Shown here: positions 33,259 to 43,029 of the stretch, piece after piece
Layout: each line of letters starts with the position of its first letter
Numbering within the stretch: the first letter of the stretch is position 1
NCBI RefSeq assembly: GCF_035046505.1
Contig: NC_089822.1
Coordinates: forward strand, 106,232,807 to 106,296,806
DNA length: 64,000 nucleotides
DNA from: Tiliqua scincoides
Taxonomy: Eukaryota > Chordata > Lepidosauria > Squamata > Scincidae
Reading direction: 5' to 3'
The notes under the pieces: model-generated
Told to the model about the DNA's origin: nothing
The model's input: the letters and a program-made list of their open reading frames with translations, nothing else
Database searches by the model: none
Program-made: the position numbers and the translations under genes

Positions 33259-34680
33259 GAAGCACCAGTCATAGGGACAAATTAGACATGGTGAGGGCAG
33301 CCACATTTGTTTGTCCCATTCATGTATTGTCAGGGGAGGTACCAGAAAGTAGGCAGGCTGAGGAGGGTAGTGCCTAATGGTTAGTGCTCACACATGTCTT
33401 CCTGCTCTTCAATTTGTCTTTTTACTTGGTCAGCATCTGAATGGGGGAGGGGAAGCTGGTAGTTCTGTCTGGAGCCACTATCCCAGACTACAGAGAGTGG
33501 GCAGAGGAGGACCATATGGGAAAAATCTCCCTCCCCAGGAGAGCACAGAAAGCCACGGTGATTTGTATTTGAAATAAAAACCACAGTAGTGCTTGCAAGC
33601 TATCAGACATGTTGAGCCCCTGCATTATCTGTGAACATGAACCAGGCAGACAGTAAAATCATAGCTAGATTATTAAAAACCCAAAAGAAAAGGAATTAAA
33701 GTGGGAAGGGGGGATAGCAAAATGTACAAACAGGATCATGAAAAATACCTGAACTCTGTTGGATAGACACAAAGAAACTTGATCAAACACGTACAATAAC
33801 CAGTAATGTTCAGCAAAGCACGCAAATCCTTAATTCTTACTGAAACTGAAACCGGTGAACAGGCAGACTGGCTTGGAGTGAAAAAAGAGCAAACAAAACA
33901 AAATTAATCCTAAACTCATCTACTTAGAAATACAGGCCCTATTGCTTGCTACTGACATTGTCCCCGGAATCCCGGAGAGTAAGTGGTTGTGCCTTCTGCA
34001 AACCAACATTTGATATCACTTTCTCTGCACCATTTGGTAAATCTCAATTATGTCTCCCCATAATTGTCTTTTTTTCAAAGCTAAAAAGCTCCAACCACTG
34101 TAGCATTACCTCCTACAAAGGTCTTCCAGCCCACTGATCACTCTGGTTATTCTATCCTACAATATCCTTCTTGAGGGATGGTGGCCATTTCTGTTTCACT
34201 CTTACTTAACTCCCCTCAGGCACTTTGTCCCCAATGATTCTCAGATTTATGCTCTTTAGCTTGCATAAGTCTGAGGAAAGGCAAAGGGTGGGTCTGGGCT
34301 GGGGACGAGGGGATAGGATCCAGCATGCATGACTGCTGCCAAGATCCTCCCCCTTCCCCCCAACTGCCCTAACCTGACCTATTCCCCACCCTGAACTGTT
34401 CCAGCCCTCCCCCAAATTCACTTCTGCAGCTGATTTACCAGTGGCTGTGCAGGTTTTACTGGCTGACATTGCCTGTGCTTAGCCTCTGCGGCTTTGCACT
34501 AGTGGCAGTAGCCTGCAAAACAGCAAAGTGTGGATTGCAAGATCCACTAGCATAAGGATTGGGCCCTTAATGCTTGCCTGTTGGAGTGAGGTTTGAGGAA
34601 AATGTTTTCTGGTGTGCATTTAAGATGGGCTGCTATCTTGCCACATCATGAAGTGAGCATGTTGAGTGTTTGTATTGCAG
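33259..34680. other. GPR156 intron 4, no gene seen
   Basis: No coding similarity. 34240-34570 is a C-rich stretch resembling the unclassified repeat at 44330-44480, with a right edge ATAAGGATTGGGCCC. The boundaries are unclear. Confidence 0.35.
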
Positions 34681-34806
34681 ATAATCAAAGACTTCCAGCT
34701 GTTGGTGATGGTGGCAATGTTAGTTCTGGCTGACGTTATCCTGCTCTTGATATGGATCTTTACAGACCCAATCCAATGTCTTCAAAGCTTTAATACAACT
34801 CTGAAG
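34681..34806 (+). CDS. GPR156: GPR156 coding exon 5 (TM4)
   Basis: 126-bp exon, phase 0, residues 181-222. FQLLVMVAMLVLADVILLLI then WIFTDPIQCLQ forms helix 4 (about 186-208) and the start of the second extracellular loop; human has LVAALLMADVILLMTWVLTD then PIQCLQ. The acceptor is GTATTGCAG|ATA and the donor AAG|GTAAGA. A hAT element starts only 32 bp after the exon. Confidence 0.96.
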
Positions 34807-34838
34807 GTAAGATGAGGAAGGGGAGGTGTAGACTGGAG

Positions 34839-35201
34839 CAGTGGTTCTCACTCCTTTAGCACTGGGACCCACTTTTTGGAATGAGAATTTATCAGGACCC
34901 ACCAAAAGTGATGTCATGACCGGAAGTGACATCATCAAGCAGAAAAAATTTTAAGAATCCGAGGCTGCAATCCTACCTGCACTCACCCAGGAGTAAGTCC
35001 CATTGACTATCATTGTTAAAAGCATCTTCATAGTAGCCTGTTAAAAGTACAGATCTGTGACTTTTCCCCAAATGCAGTCACATACCTTGGCAGCATCAAG
35101 TCTAATATAATAAAAATAAAATATTGAATTGAACGGGGACCCACCTAAAATTGGCTCACTACCCACCTAGTGGGTCCCAACCCACAGTTTGAGAAACACT
35201 G
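34839..35201 (+). mobile_element. hAT-type MITE with perfect 8-bp target duplication
   Basis: 363 bp, starts CAGTGGTTCTCACTCCTTTA and ends CAGTTTGAGAAACACTG. The target duplication is GACTGGAG (34831-34838 and 35202-35209). Same family as 21035-21366. Confidence 0.92.
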
Positions 35202-35736
35202 GACTGGAGGACTGGACTTTAAATACTAAGCATGAAACATACAGTAATACTTTGCACTTTCATCTGGTTAGGGAACAGAGGATGGACGAAAGTAAAAAAT
35301 GGATGACTATCAAAGCATAGTCTTATTTGGCTTGCAAATTTATTTTGGCTGGTGAAAAATGTAAATAAGAAACTATATAACACATGCGAATGCATGCAAA
35401 ATTTAAATAAAAATAAAATTAAAAATAAACATAAGAACATCAATGAATGTTTTGGAAGATGAGATGAAAGAGAAAAGCATGTGGATGAAATTTGAAATGT
35501 AGTTATAATTGAAAAAGGCTGAAAGAGCAAAGTGAAAAATGTCAAGTGGATGAAAGTCAAGGTATTGCTGTATTTATTTGCATCTTTGAGGGAAATTTTA
35601 ATAAAGTTTTATTAATGTCAGCTTGGATTTCAGACATATGTCTTGGGGTAGGGAACTGGAAATAAAGCATGATTGAAAAGTGAGCATTGAGTAGTGGAGG
35701 GCAGAAACCTTTGTATGTGTTTTGATTCTCTGCTAG

Positions 35737-35832
35737 GTAACCGAGACAGGCCTGACTTGTACAGTGAACAGAGGGTACTTCTGCACATCTCTGTATTCTG
35801 ATCTTTGGCTTATTCTCTTTCTGGGATTTAAG
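35737..35832 (+). CDS. GPR156: GPR156 coding exon 6 (ECL2 and start of TM5)
   Basis: 96-bp exon, phase 0, residues 223-254: VTETGLTCTVNRGYFCTSLY then SDLWLILFLGFK. It holds the extracellular-loop cysteines and the first part of helix 5. Human has VSCTSTSTHFCASRYSDVWI then ALIWGCK. The acceptor is TCTCTGCTAG|GTA and the donor AAG|GTATGT. Confidence 0.93.
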
Positions 35833-36189
35833 GTATGTAATGCAATGCATTCCCACATTTCATGGATCAGGAATGATCACAGGACCATCCTCTTTCTCAT
35901 GTGGTGACTGACAGAATGGTGCTTGTTTAGCCTAGGGATGCTCTTCAGTCCACTTTTTGTACATGGATACAGATACCTGATTTATCCACACTTTCATATA
36001 TGCACCTCTTGCCAGTTGGCATTGTGACTCCCTCCCTTAATCACCACTTTACACAACTAAACTCAAGATGTATAGAAATTCATTCACTCACTGTCTGGGT
36101 GAGAGTAGCTAGAACACACATAACAGTCTGTTCTGGACTCCTAGAAAACCCAGAAGATATGAGTGGATACCAAATCATTGATCCTATAG

Positions 36190-36718
36190 CAGTGCTTTCC
36201 ATACTTTTTAGCGCTAGGACCCCCTTTTAAAAATGACAATCTAGAGTGATCCACTAGAAAAAAAAGAGATCCAGAAAGAAATATTTTATTTATCAATAAT
36301 AACTGGTCCTGGGCTCCTGAGGCTGCTAGAGACCATACTTTTAGTATGTGTGTGTAGACATACTAGACTCTTCTTTGAAATGAATTCAAGGACGGTTCCC
36401 CAAAAATTTTACAGTCATTCCAAGGTACCCAGAAGGCTGAACAAGATGCGCAATGGGGACTTCCAGGCCTGATAAAGGCTGAAGCTCGGTTCATGTGCAA
36501 TCTGTGGTACACCAATTACTAGATAAAATTTGAAACTGTGACATTTTAAGTTGGGGATATGAAGATTATTTATACAAATAACTATTTTCTCCTTCAAATT
36601 AGGCAAGGATGCTTGCAAGGTTTTTTTTTTTTTAAATGTTACAAAAACTGTTTGCAATCCACCAAAAATTGGCTTGTGACCCACTGATGGGTCCTGACCC
36701 ACAGTTTGGGAAACACTG
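36190..36718 (+). mobile_element. hAT-type element with near-perfect target duplication
   Basis: 529 bp, starts CAGTGCTTTCCATACTTTTT and ends CAGTTTGGGAAACACTG. The flanks TCCTATAG and TCCTACGG match at six of eight positions. Confidence 0.8.
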
Positions 36719-37268
36719 TCCTACGGGATCAGTGGGATCCTTCTCGGGTTCCAGGGCTCCCCTGTCAAATTAGGATACAACACAAACATGTAAACTCCTT
36801 CTAAAGAGTTTGCTGTTTGTGGCCCCCTTCAAATGTGCCTGGGCTCCCCAGGAAGGCCATATGGCTCTTGTTGAGAATAGCTGCTCTAGCAGGCATGGCA
36901 GCAGTTACCAGCATCATCTTCTGCTATCTGTCTGACAGGAAGGGGCAGAACCACTGCAATGCAGCAACCCCAATTTCCAAGTGAAGGTTATCATGGTTAA
37001 TGATATCGAATGCTGTGGAAATGCCCATCCCCTCCTTGAAATTCTCCAAGGATTAATATAGATGATTAGTTGCTGTTGTGCTATTGTATCAGGTGAATGC
37101 TTTTTAGATCAAATGAGCATAAAAGCTGCAACACTAAATATGTATTTGAATCTGGCATTCTAGACAAGGAGATCTGATGACCAGGTGAAGCGAGTTTGCA
37201 CACCTTAAGCACAGTAAAACTCCTTCTCTTAAATTAACCCTTTTATGTTCCTGTGCTTTTGGTCCCAG

Positions 37269-37505
37269 GGCATCCTGTTGCTGCACGGGGCCTACCTTGC
37301 TGGTCTGACAGATGGTGTCAGCAGTCCGCCGGTCAATCAATCCCTGAGCCTCATTGTTGGGATAAGCTTGATTTTTCTTTCTTCTGGAACTATGTTGGTG
37401 GTGAATCGCTTTTTCCACTTGTGGCACAACCTGGTCTTTGGATTTGCCTCTGGAGGAATCTTTGTCTGTACGGCCACAATAACCTGTTTGATTTTTATTC
37501 CACAG
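37269..37505 (+). CDS. GPR156: GPR156 coding exon 7 (TM5-TM7)
   Basis: 237-bp exon, phase 0, residues 255-333. GILLLHGAYLAGLTDGVSSP then PVNQS completes helix 5 and the third extracellular loop. SLIVGISLIFLSSGTMLVV is helix 6, and NLVFGFASGGIFVCTATITC then LIFIPQ is helix 7. GAYLAGLT, VSSPPVNQSL and the FASGGIFVC region are nearly invariant against human. The acceptor is TGGTCCCAG|GGC and the donor CACAG|GTATGA. Minus-strand open frames over this exon are shadows. Confidence 0.96.
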
Positions 37506-37845
37506 GTATGAAATCAAGTATGAAAGTTGATTTAATGAGAAGTAGAAAGATTGCTGGTGACAAGTGAAGAAAGGGGCAAGAGGCTGGTATCTGGGAGCCC
37601 CTCTTGGTATCATTAGAATACCCATTTGCATTACACATGCTTTTCCATATTGGCAACAAAAACATTCACCTAAAGAGTGAGAGATTCAAATACTATTTTA
37701 GCTCAATGTATGAAGATGCTTTACTTTAGTTGCATGAGGCAGACTTATAGGGCAGCCTCAAGGGGCTCCTCTTGCTTCTTGCTTTTCTTCTATCCTTTTC
37801 CCTCCATCTGTTTCTCTTTAATATAACTGATTTTAGGTCTATAAT

Positions 37846-38743
37846 TTATATACTTTTAAAAAATTGATTAATAACATAATACAATAATGAAATCATATAT
37901 ATCAATACTATAAGTGCAAAACAGTAACATATAGTTTTTTAAAAGAAGAAAAAAACCAAGAAAAAAAGAAGAGAAAAAAAAATATAATCAGTAAAGATAG
38001 GCATAGATATACAGAAACTCTCTATAAACAAAAATAAACATGCTCTATATTTTCAAAAAAGGCTTCCAAATATCCAAAAATGTATCTCCATGAAATCTTA
38101 TTCTATGAACAACTGATTTGAATGTAGAAAGAATTAAAAGATCCTCTGTCCATTGAGAAATAATGGAAGGACTCTTATCTTCCCATGTTTTCAGACGTTT
38201 AGCAATGGTAAGGGCAAAGAGAATCAATTTTTGTTGGTCATTAGAAAGCTTACATACAATAGGTATGTAATTCAATAAAACAGGCTTATCCACAAACAAT
38301 AATGGTTGCCCCAAAATCCGATTAATGCAATTAAAGACCTCCATCCAGAAGCACTGAATAACTACACAAGGCCAATGCATATTCTAAAGTGTTGCTTCAG
38401 ATTCACTGCAACGGCAACAGTTAGCTTCTTATTAATAAGCCAGTAGTCCCTTATTAAAAAGATGTTTTGGAATCCAACAAACTGTAAAGAGGATTTTTTG
38501 CTGGATCAATTGATATTTTGGTTATATTTCTAATGCTATTTTCCATTGATCATATAAAGTGGGATGCTCCATTTCTTGATTCCACACTTCTTGAAGACAA
38601 GAAAGAGCATATTTATTCTGTGATACTAAATATTTATATAAAAATATTGTAGATTTCCTTTTCTTAGTGGAATTCAATAAGCTTATCTAGGACTAAGGGT
38701 ATCTGAAAAGCCAACATTGGAGCTGGACTGAACTTTTTGCCAC
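37846..38743 (-). mobile_element. L1 LINE, 5'-truncated, with 12-bp target duplication, next to a GPR156 exon
   Basis: The minus strand 38045-38380 encodes 111 residues of the L1 ORF2 C-terminal region (VIQCFWMEVFNCINRILGQP, then KLILFALTIAKRLKTWEDKS and HGDTFLDIWKPFLK). The remainder is 3' UTR-like at the left and decayed ORF2 at the right. Perfect 12-bp flanking repeats TAGGTCTATAAT lie at 37834-37845 and 38744-38755. The element's 3' end lacks a long A tail. Its right repeat ends 22 bp before the next GPR156 exon. Confidence 0.9.
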
Positions 38744-38777
38744 TAGGTCTATAATAGTATATGTTAATGTTTAGCAG

Positions 38778-38939
38778 GTAAGACAATGGAAGGCTTTTGA
38801 AAAAGAGAAAGATGACATCAGCAACATGGCCAAATATTTTACCAGCTCCAGCAAGAACTTTCACTCTACAATGTACACCGATGAGGAGATCTACCAGCTG
38901 TTGGGGGAAAAGAATTCCATGATGCAACTGCTTGCAGAG
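38778..38939 (+). CDS. GPR156: GPR156 coding exon 8 (proximal C-tail)
   Basis: 162-bp exon, phase 0, residues 334-387: VRQWKAFEKEKDDISNMAKY then FTSSSKNFHSTMYTDEEIYQ and LLGEKNSMMQLLAE. Human has LKQWKAFEEENQTIRRMAKY and FSTPNKSFHT. The acceptor region reads GTTTAGCAG|GTAAGA, a tandem TAG/CAG choice that could add one Gln. Polypyrimidine support is poor because an L1 is inserted just upstream. The donor is GCAGAG|GTGAAA. Skipping would remove 54 residues in frame, right after helix 7. Confidence 0.9.
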
Positions 38940-39419
38940 GTGAAAGATATTAATGTAGTTGTAGAAAGAACTGTTCCCCCTCAATGTTGTTTCTCAATGC
39001 TCATGCAACTGTTTCTGTCTGAGTCTCCAACAGAACATACCATATTCTTGCCTCTCCCTCACTTCTATTGAGTTGGGGGGGGGAGTTCCATGGGACAGCT
39101 TTTTGCAAGGTCAGTTGTTTTGGGAGGAGATAATACTGATACTGGTCTTGTAATATGTGCTTTTTTCCATATACAGTATTGGATTATGGGGGTAGCAAGC
39201 AGACAAAGCTGGTCAGTTTTCCCCAAAGCAAGAGAGCATATCTTTGTAGTTCCCCAAGGCTCTTTTCTTTTGGTTAGATCCAAACATCAGATTTGTGTCT
39301 CTGTTGCTTACACGTAAATAGCACGGCTATTAGAGTCTTTCTTTAGCATCTTCAGTTAGCAAACGTATAGTCTTTGAAAAATACATCACAAGAACAAAAT
39401 GCCAGTGATAGGACCACTG

Positions 39420-39740
39420 TGTCCTGGACAACTGTATCCCAATCAAATGCACCCTGGTATTGTAGGTTTGCATCTGTTCTTTTTGCACCCTGGACATTTT
39501 GTGTCCCAATATATGTATATTTATATTAGATTTTCTTTTCTTTTTTTAATGCAAAGGTAGAGTAAGGGTTAGGGCTGGGATAAGAGGCGTAGGATATGTG
39601 ACATGGAATTTGTTGCCCAGTTATAGTTTGTTGTCCAGTTATAGAGGGATGCAAATGATTGGGACACAAAAAAAATCCAGAAGTGAATGTCTAGGGATGC
39701 CAATGCCTGGGACACATTGGTCCAGGATGCAGATATCCTG
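39420..39740. repeat. Unclassified fold-back repeat in GPR156 intron 8
   Basis: Inverted parts: GTATCCCAATCAAATGCACC near 39427 against GATGCAAATGATTGGGACAC near 39647 (the other strand reads GTGTCCCAATCATTTGCATC). Similar GGACA/TGTCC pieces lie at both ends. The boundaries are approximate. Confidence 0.45.
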
Positions 39741-40558
39741 TTTATGAGCTTCGCAGAGATATTGGCTGATTATTCTTGGAAATGGAATGCTGGGTTAAAT
39801 GGACATTTAAGTCCCATTTTCATAATTAAACATACATAGAGGGGAGATTTATGAGTGTTCACTAGAGTTCAACTGAACATATAAGGAGCGAGGGTTGTAC
39901 TACCATTCTCATGCTTCTTCCTCCACTCTCACCCTGTATATATCAAGAAAATTGAACTCTAGTCTGATCTAGAGTACCACACCTTGTCAAAAGGCCTCCT
40001 TGTCACTATAGTGCAGTACCTTCTCCTGCACCTCCCTGCCTCGTGGGCACTTGGAGCAGTTGTGAGCTGCTCTGAGTTGCTAACCACTTTTTCCCCATGA
40101 AAAAGTGGTCATCCACTCAGAAGGCACACAACCGTTCTGACTGCCTGTGACCTGGAAGTAATTGGCGGTGTCGTCATTATATCACTGCTATTATTTCTGG
40201 TCAGGCACGTCCGGGGGGGGGGTGACATTAAGAGTCACAGCCCTGAGTGCCAGAGGGACCAGCTAGGCCATTGGGTGGAAAGTGCTGTTATTTATCCTCC
40301 TCTGTCTAAAAAGCACCGTCTAAAATACACTGCAAGTAAAAAAAAAAACTAGCATGTCAGGGAGACAGTCCTGATCCTGTTGTGGCTGTGCCAGTTTTCT
40401 ACTTGCACAAAGTTTTGGTATTTTTTTTCAGCCTACGGAACATTAAAAAGTGTGATTCCCCTCTATGATTCATTCTGCAGCTTCAGAATTCTTCCACATC
40501 ATTCTGAGGCACATGTGAAACAGAACTAATTTCTGCCTTTTCCATTCAATCTGACTTT

Positions 40559-40648
40559 GGCTTCAATCCTAACCACGCTTTCCTGAGAGGAAGCCCCATT
40601 GAACAAAATAGGACTTACTTCTCAGTAGACCTGGTTAGGATTGTGCCC
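40559..40648 (+). mobile_element. Short Harbinger-like MITE, 41 bp before GPR156 terminal coding exon
   Basis: 90 bp, starts GGCTTCAATCCTAACCACGC and ends GGTTAGGATTGTGCCC, with TTGAACAAAATAGGACTTAC inside. Same subfamily and orientation as 32678-32767 and 50431-50520. No clear target duplication. Confidence 0.9.
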
Positions 40649-40689
40649 ACAGTCTTGCCAAATATTTGCCTTACTTTATTTCAACACAG

Positions 40690-41961
40690 AAAGAAACAGC
40701 AATTGCAAGCCTTCAAGAGCAAATGAACAATGCTAAGGAGAAACTGATGAGGCTTGTAGAGGAAGATGACAACTACAATGCTGCTGATTCCCCAGTTCCT
40801 TATTCCTCCAACTTATTGCAGCACCATGCTGTAGCTAGTTGCACTTCAGTGGTAACATCAAGAGCTCTTTCTTCACCTGGCCAAGAACTAAAGTCAGGGC
40901 TAAAGCTTTCAGACGCATGGTACAGTCCAGGAACCTTTAGCAAAAAAGAGGGCATTGATTATCTAGACTTTAGAAGTCAACAGAACACACCATCAGAAAT
41001 CACTGCTAGGTGCAGACTACTGAATGAATCCGAGAATACTTACAATGTTTCAAATTCACATGCCAAAGATCAGTGGCTCTCCCAATACGCCACCACATGT
41101 AATATGGGCACCCAGCAGCAACAGAGTCCCTCCACTCTGAATGGGGAAACACAGCAACCAGAGTTTTCACCTGTGACCCAAAAGCAGTTCCCAGGGATCA
41201 GCGTTGCGACCAATGAAAAACTTCAAGAAATCTTGCAAGAGTTAAGCTTGAATCACACTACCCTTTCTCCAATTTCTTCCTGGGGGTTTGCGCAAAGTCC
41301 CAAGGATGACAAGCACATGGAATGGCAGCCGCAGGACATTCAGGCAAGCGCTTTTACTAAGCTCAGTCCCTCTAAGACAAGACAGGAGAAGAAAATCCCC
41401 ATCCACATGCCTGGTTTAGTGGCTCCTAACACTTGGTGTATGAACGAAAGAACCACCAGACTGCAGAGAAGCTGCAGAGGATTAACAGAAGGTCCTTGGA
41501 CTGAAGCAAACCACACCCAAGATGGAAGCTCTTTGTATCAGCCACCTGACTTGTCCTCATTGGAACTTAAGAAAATGCATCAATACAAGGCTGAAAACTT
41601 GCCTGAACATTCAAGGAATGAAAGGCATGGCTGGTTGTTAGACAAGCACCACATGGAGGATTTTGTGTCCACAATGTATCCTGGCAGCCCCAGAAACCTC
41701 CACCTTCAGTGGAAGGATTTTCTGGGACATACTGAACTAGAATTCCTTCCTTCTCAGCAGCTTTATTCTGATTCTGACTCTGCCAGCAGCTTCTCTGGGG
41801 GGGTGACCTGTTGTCATCATAGCCTGTCTTCCTCTAGTGACAGCTGCAGCACTGACACAGATCCTGAACACGGTATGGACCTGGACTACTGTGCAACATT
41901 TTATGGAAAGCCTCGGCCAATTGTTAACTTCATTGAAGATTTGAACCCTATCTATGTGTAA
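40690..41961 (+). CDS. GPR156: GPR156 coding exon 9 (C-terminal tail)
   Basis: 1272-bp exon, residues 388-810 and the TAA stop. It opens with a coiled-coil-like helix (KETAIASLQEQMNNAKEKLM; human AVIESLQEQVNNAKEKIVRL). A long, low-conservation serine/glutamine-rich cytoplasmic tail follows, with a short conserved island NEKLQEILQELSLN (human REKLQEVLQDLGLG). The end is SSSDSCSTDTDPEHGMDLD then KPRPIVNFIEDLNPIYV (human SKPIVNFKDDLKPTLV). All nine exons give 810 residues against 814 in human. The family is an orphan GABA-B-like class C receptor without a large ligand domain, reported to signal through Gi in sensory hair cells (recalled knowledge). The acceptor is TTCAACACAG|AAA. Confidence 0.96.
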   Translation, partial: KETAIASLQEQMNNAKEKLMRLVEEDDNYNAADSPVPYSSNLLQHHAVASCTSVVTSRALSSPGQELKSGLKLSDAWYSPGTFSKKEGIDYLDFRSQQNTPSEITARCRLLNESENTYNVSNSHAKDQWLSQYATTCNMGTQQQQSPSTLNGETQQPEFSPVTQKQFPGISVATNEKLQEILQELSLNHTTLSPISSWGFAQSPKDDKHMEWQPQDIQASAFTKLSPSKTRQEKKIPIHMPGLVAPNTWCMNERTTRLQRSCRGLTEGPWTEANHTQDGSSLYQPPDLSSLELKKMHQYKAENLPEHSRNERHGWLLDKHHMEDFVSTMYPGSPRNLHLQWKDFLGHTELEFLPSQQLYSDSDSASSFSGGVTCCHHSLSSSSDSCSTDTDPEHGMDLDYCATFYGKPRPIVNFIEDLNPIYV

Positions 41962-43012
41962 ATGTCTGGGAAGATCAGGAGTATAACATGCGACAGTTTT
42001 TTCCCTGCCAGAACTGTGATGGGAAGTTTTCCTTCTCAAATAAGTCATTCCCCAATTCACCCATTCTACCCATTAAAAAACTCCAAAAATCTGCACCTGG
42101 AAGAACATAGCTGCACTGCCCTGATGAACGGGTCACTGTTGATGAACAAGGATCCCTGATTGGCAGAAAGAAGGCTCAGCCCAAATTATGTATGCACTGG
42201 TTGGCATTTGAGCAATCTATTAAAAAAAAAGAAAACAACAAATAGCGCCAATGATACACCAAATGCCTAGACAAGGTTATACTTATTTATTTTATATTAA
42301 AGTTGCAACTTTATTTTTAAGGGGCATAAATTTGTGAGGAAGTTGTTAGTCCTATGAATTGTCATTTGGATAAATGCTTCATGTTTCCCTTGCTCCCAGC
42401 TATTGTCTTGCTGCTCCTCTTTTACTTTTAACTGGGATTTTCTCTTGGAAAAAAAAAAGAACATCCAGTAGATTGTAACCATGGGGCAGTTGAAGCTTTT
42501 CAACTACCAGGGTGATATTAGTCCTATCAACCTTGTCAAGCCACTCCTGCCACCAAAAAAAAAAAAGTGTGGGTATATTTTTTGTTAGTTTTAAATAACT
42601 ATAAGATTTTCCTCCAAGTCCAGAAACTGCCCACTGATGGTAGATGGAAGAAATGTTCAATGTTTGTACTTGAGGATATGCCTGCAGTGTCATTTACAAG
42701 AATATAGATGATGGTTACTCTATCCTTGAACTGAAGACAAGATGAAGCAAAAGATGTGTCCTCTTGGGTACAGCAGCCACTTGAGAGCCTTCCAAAATAC
42801 AGCACAAGTCAAGGAGCACTCCTCAACCATTAACATCTACCCAGATACCATTAAAAACCTATATAGAGAATGATACAACGTGATAGTGAAAGCAATATCT
42901 AGTGTATCAACCGGCAGGAGTGCTTTGACACATCACTTTTTGTCTTCCCATACTTATCTTTAATGTGCCTGTATGTTCTATTTCTTTAATAAATATTATT
43001 TGCCTTTTACTG
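41962..43012 (+). other. GPR156: GPR156 3' UTR
   Basis: AT-rich non-coding sequence from the stop to the AATAAA at 42988-42993, with cleavage expected about 15-25 bp later. It ends just before the CR1 element. Other open frames here have no domain. Confidence 0.65.
42988..42993 (+). terminator. GPR156: GPR156 polyadenylation signal
   Basis: Canonical AATAAA about 1 kb after the stop, the only good one before the repeat-rich spacer. Confidence 0.65.
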
Positions 43013-43029
43013 CCATTGGAGAATGCTTG

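Noticed and set aside
37134-37631. 165-codon minus-strand frame over GPR156 exon 7
   Set aside because: Shadow of the conserved + strand exon; no domain.
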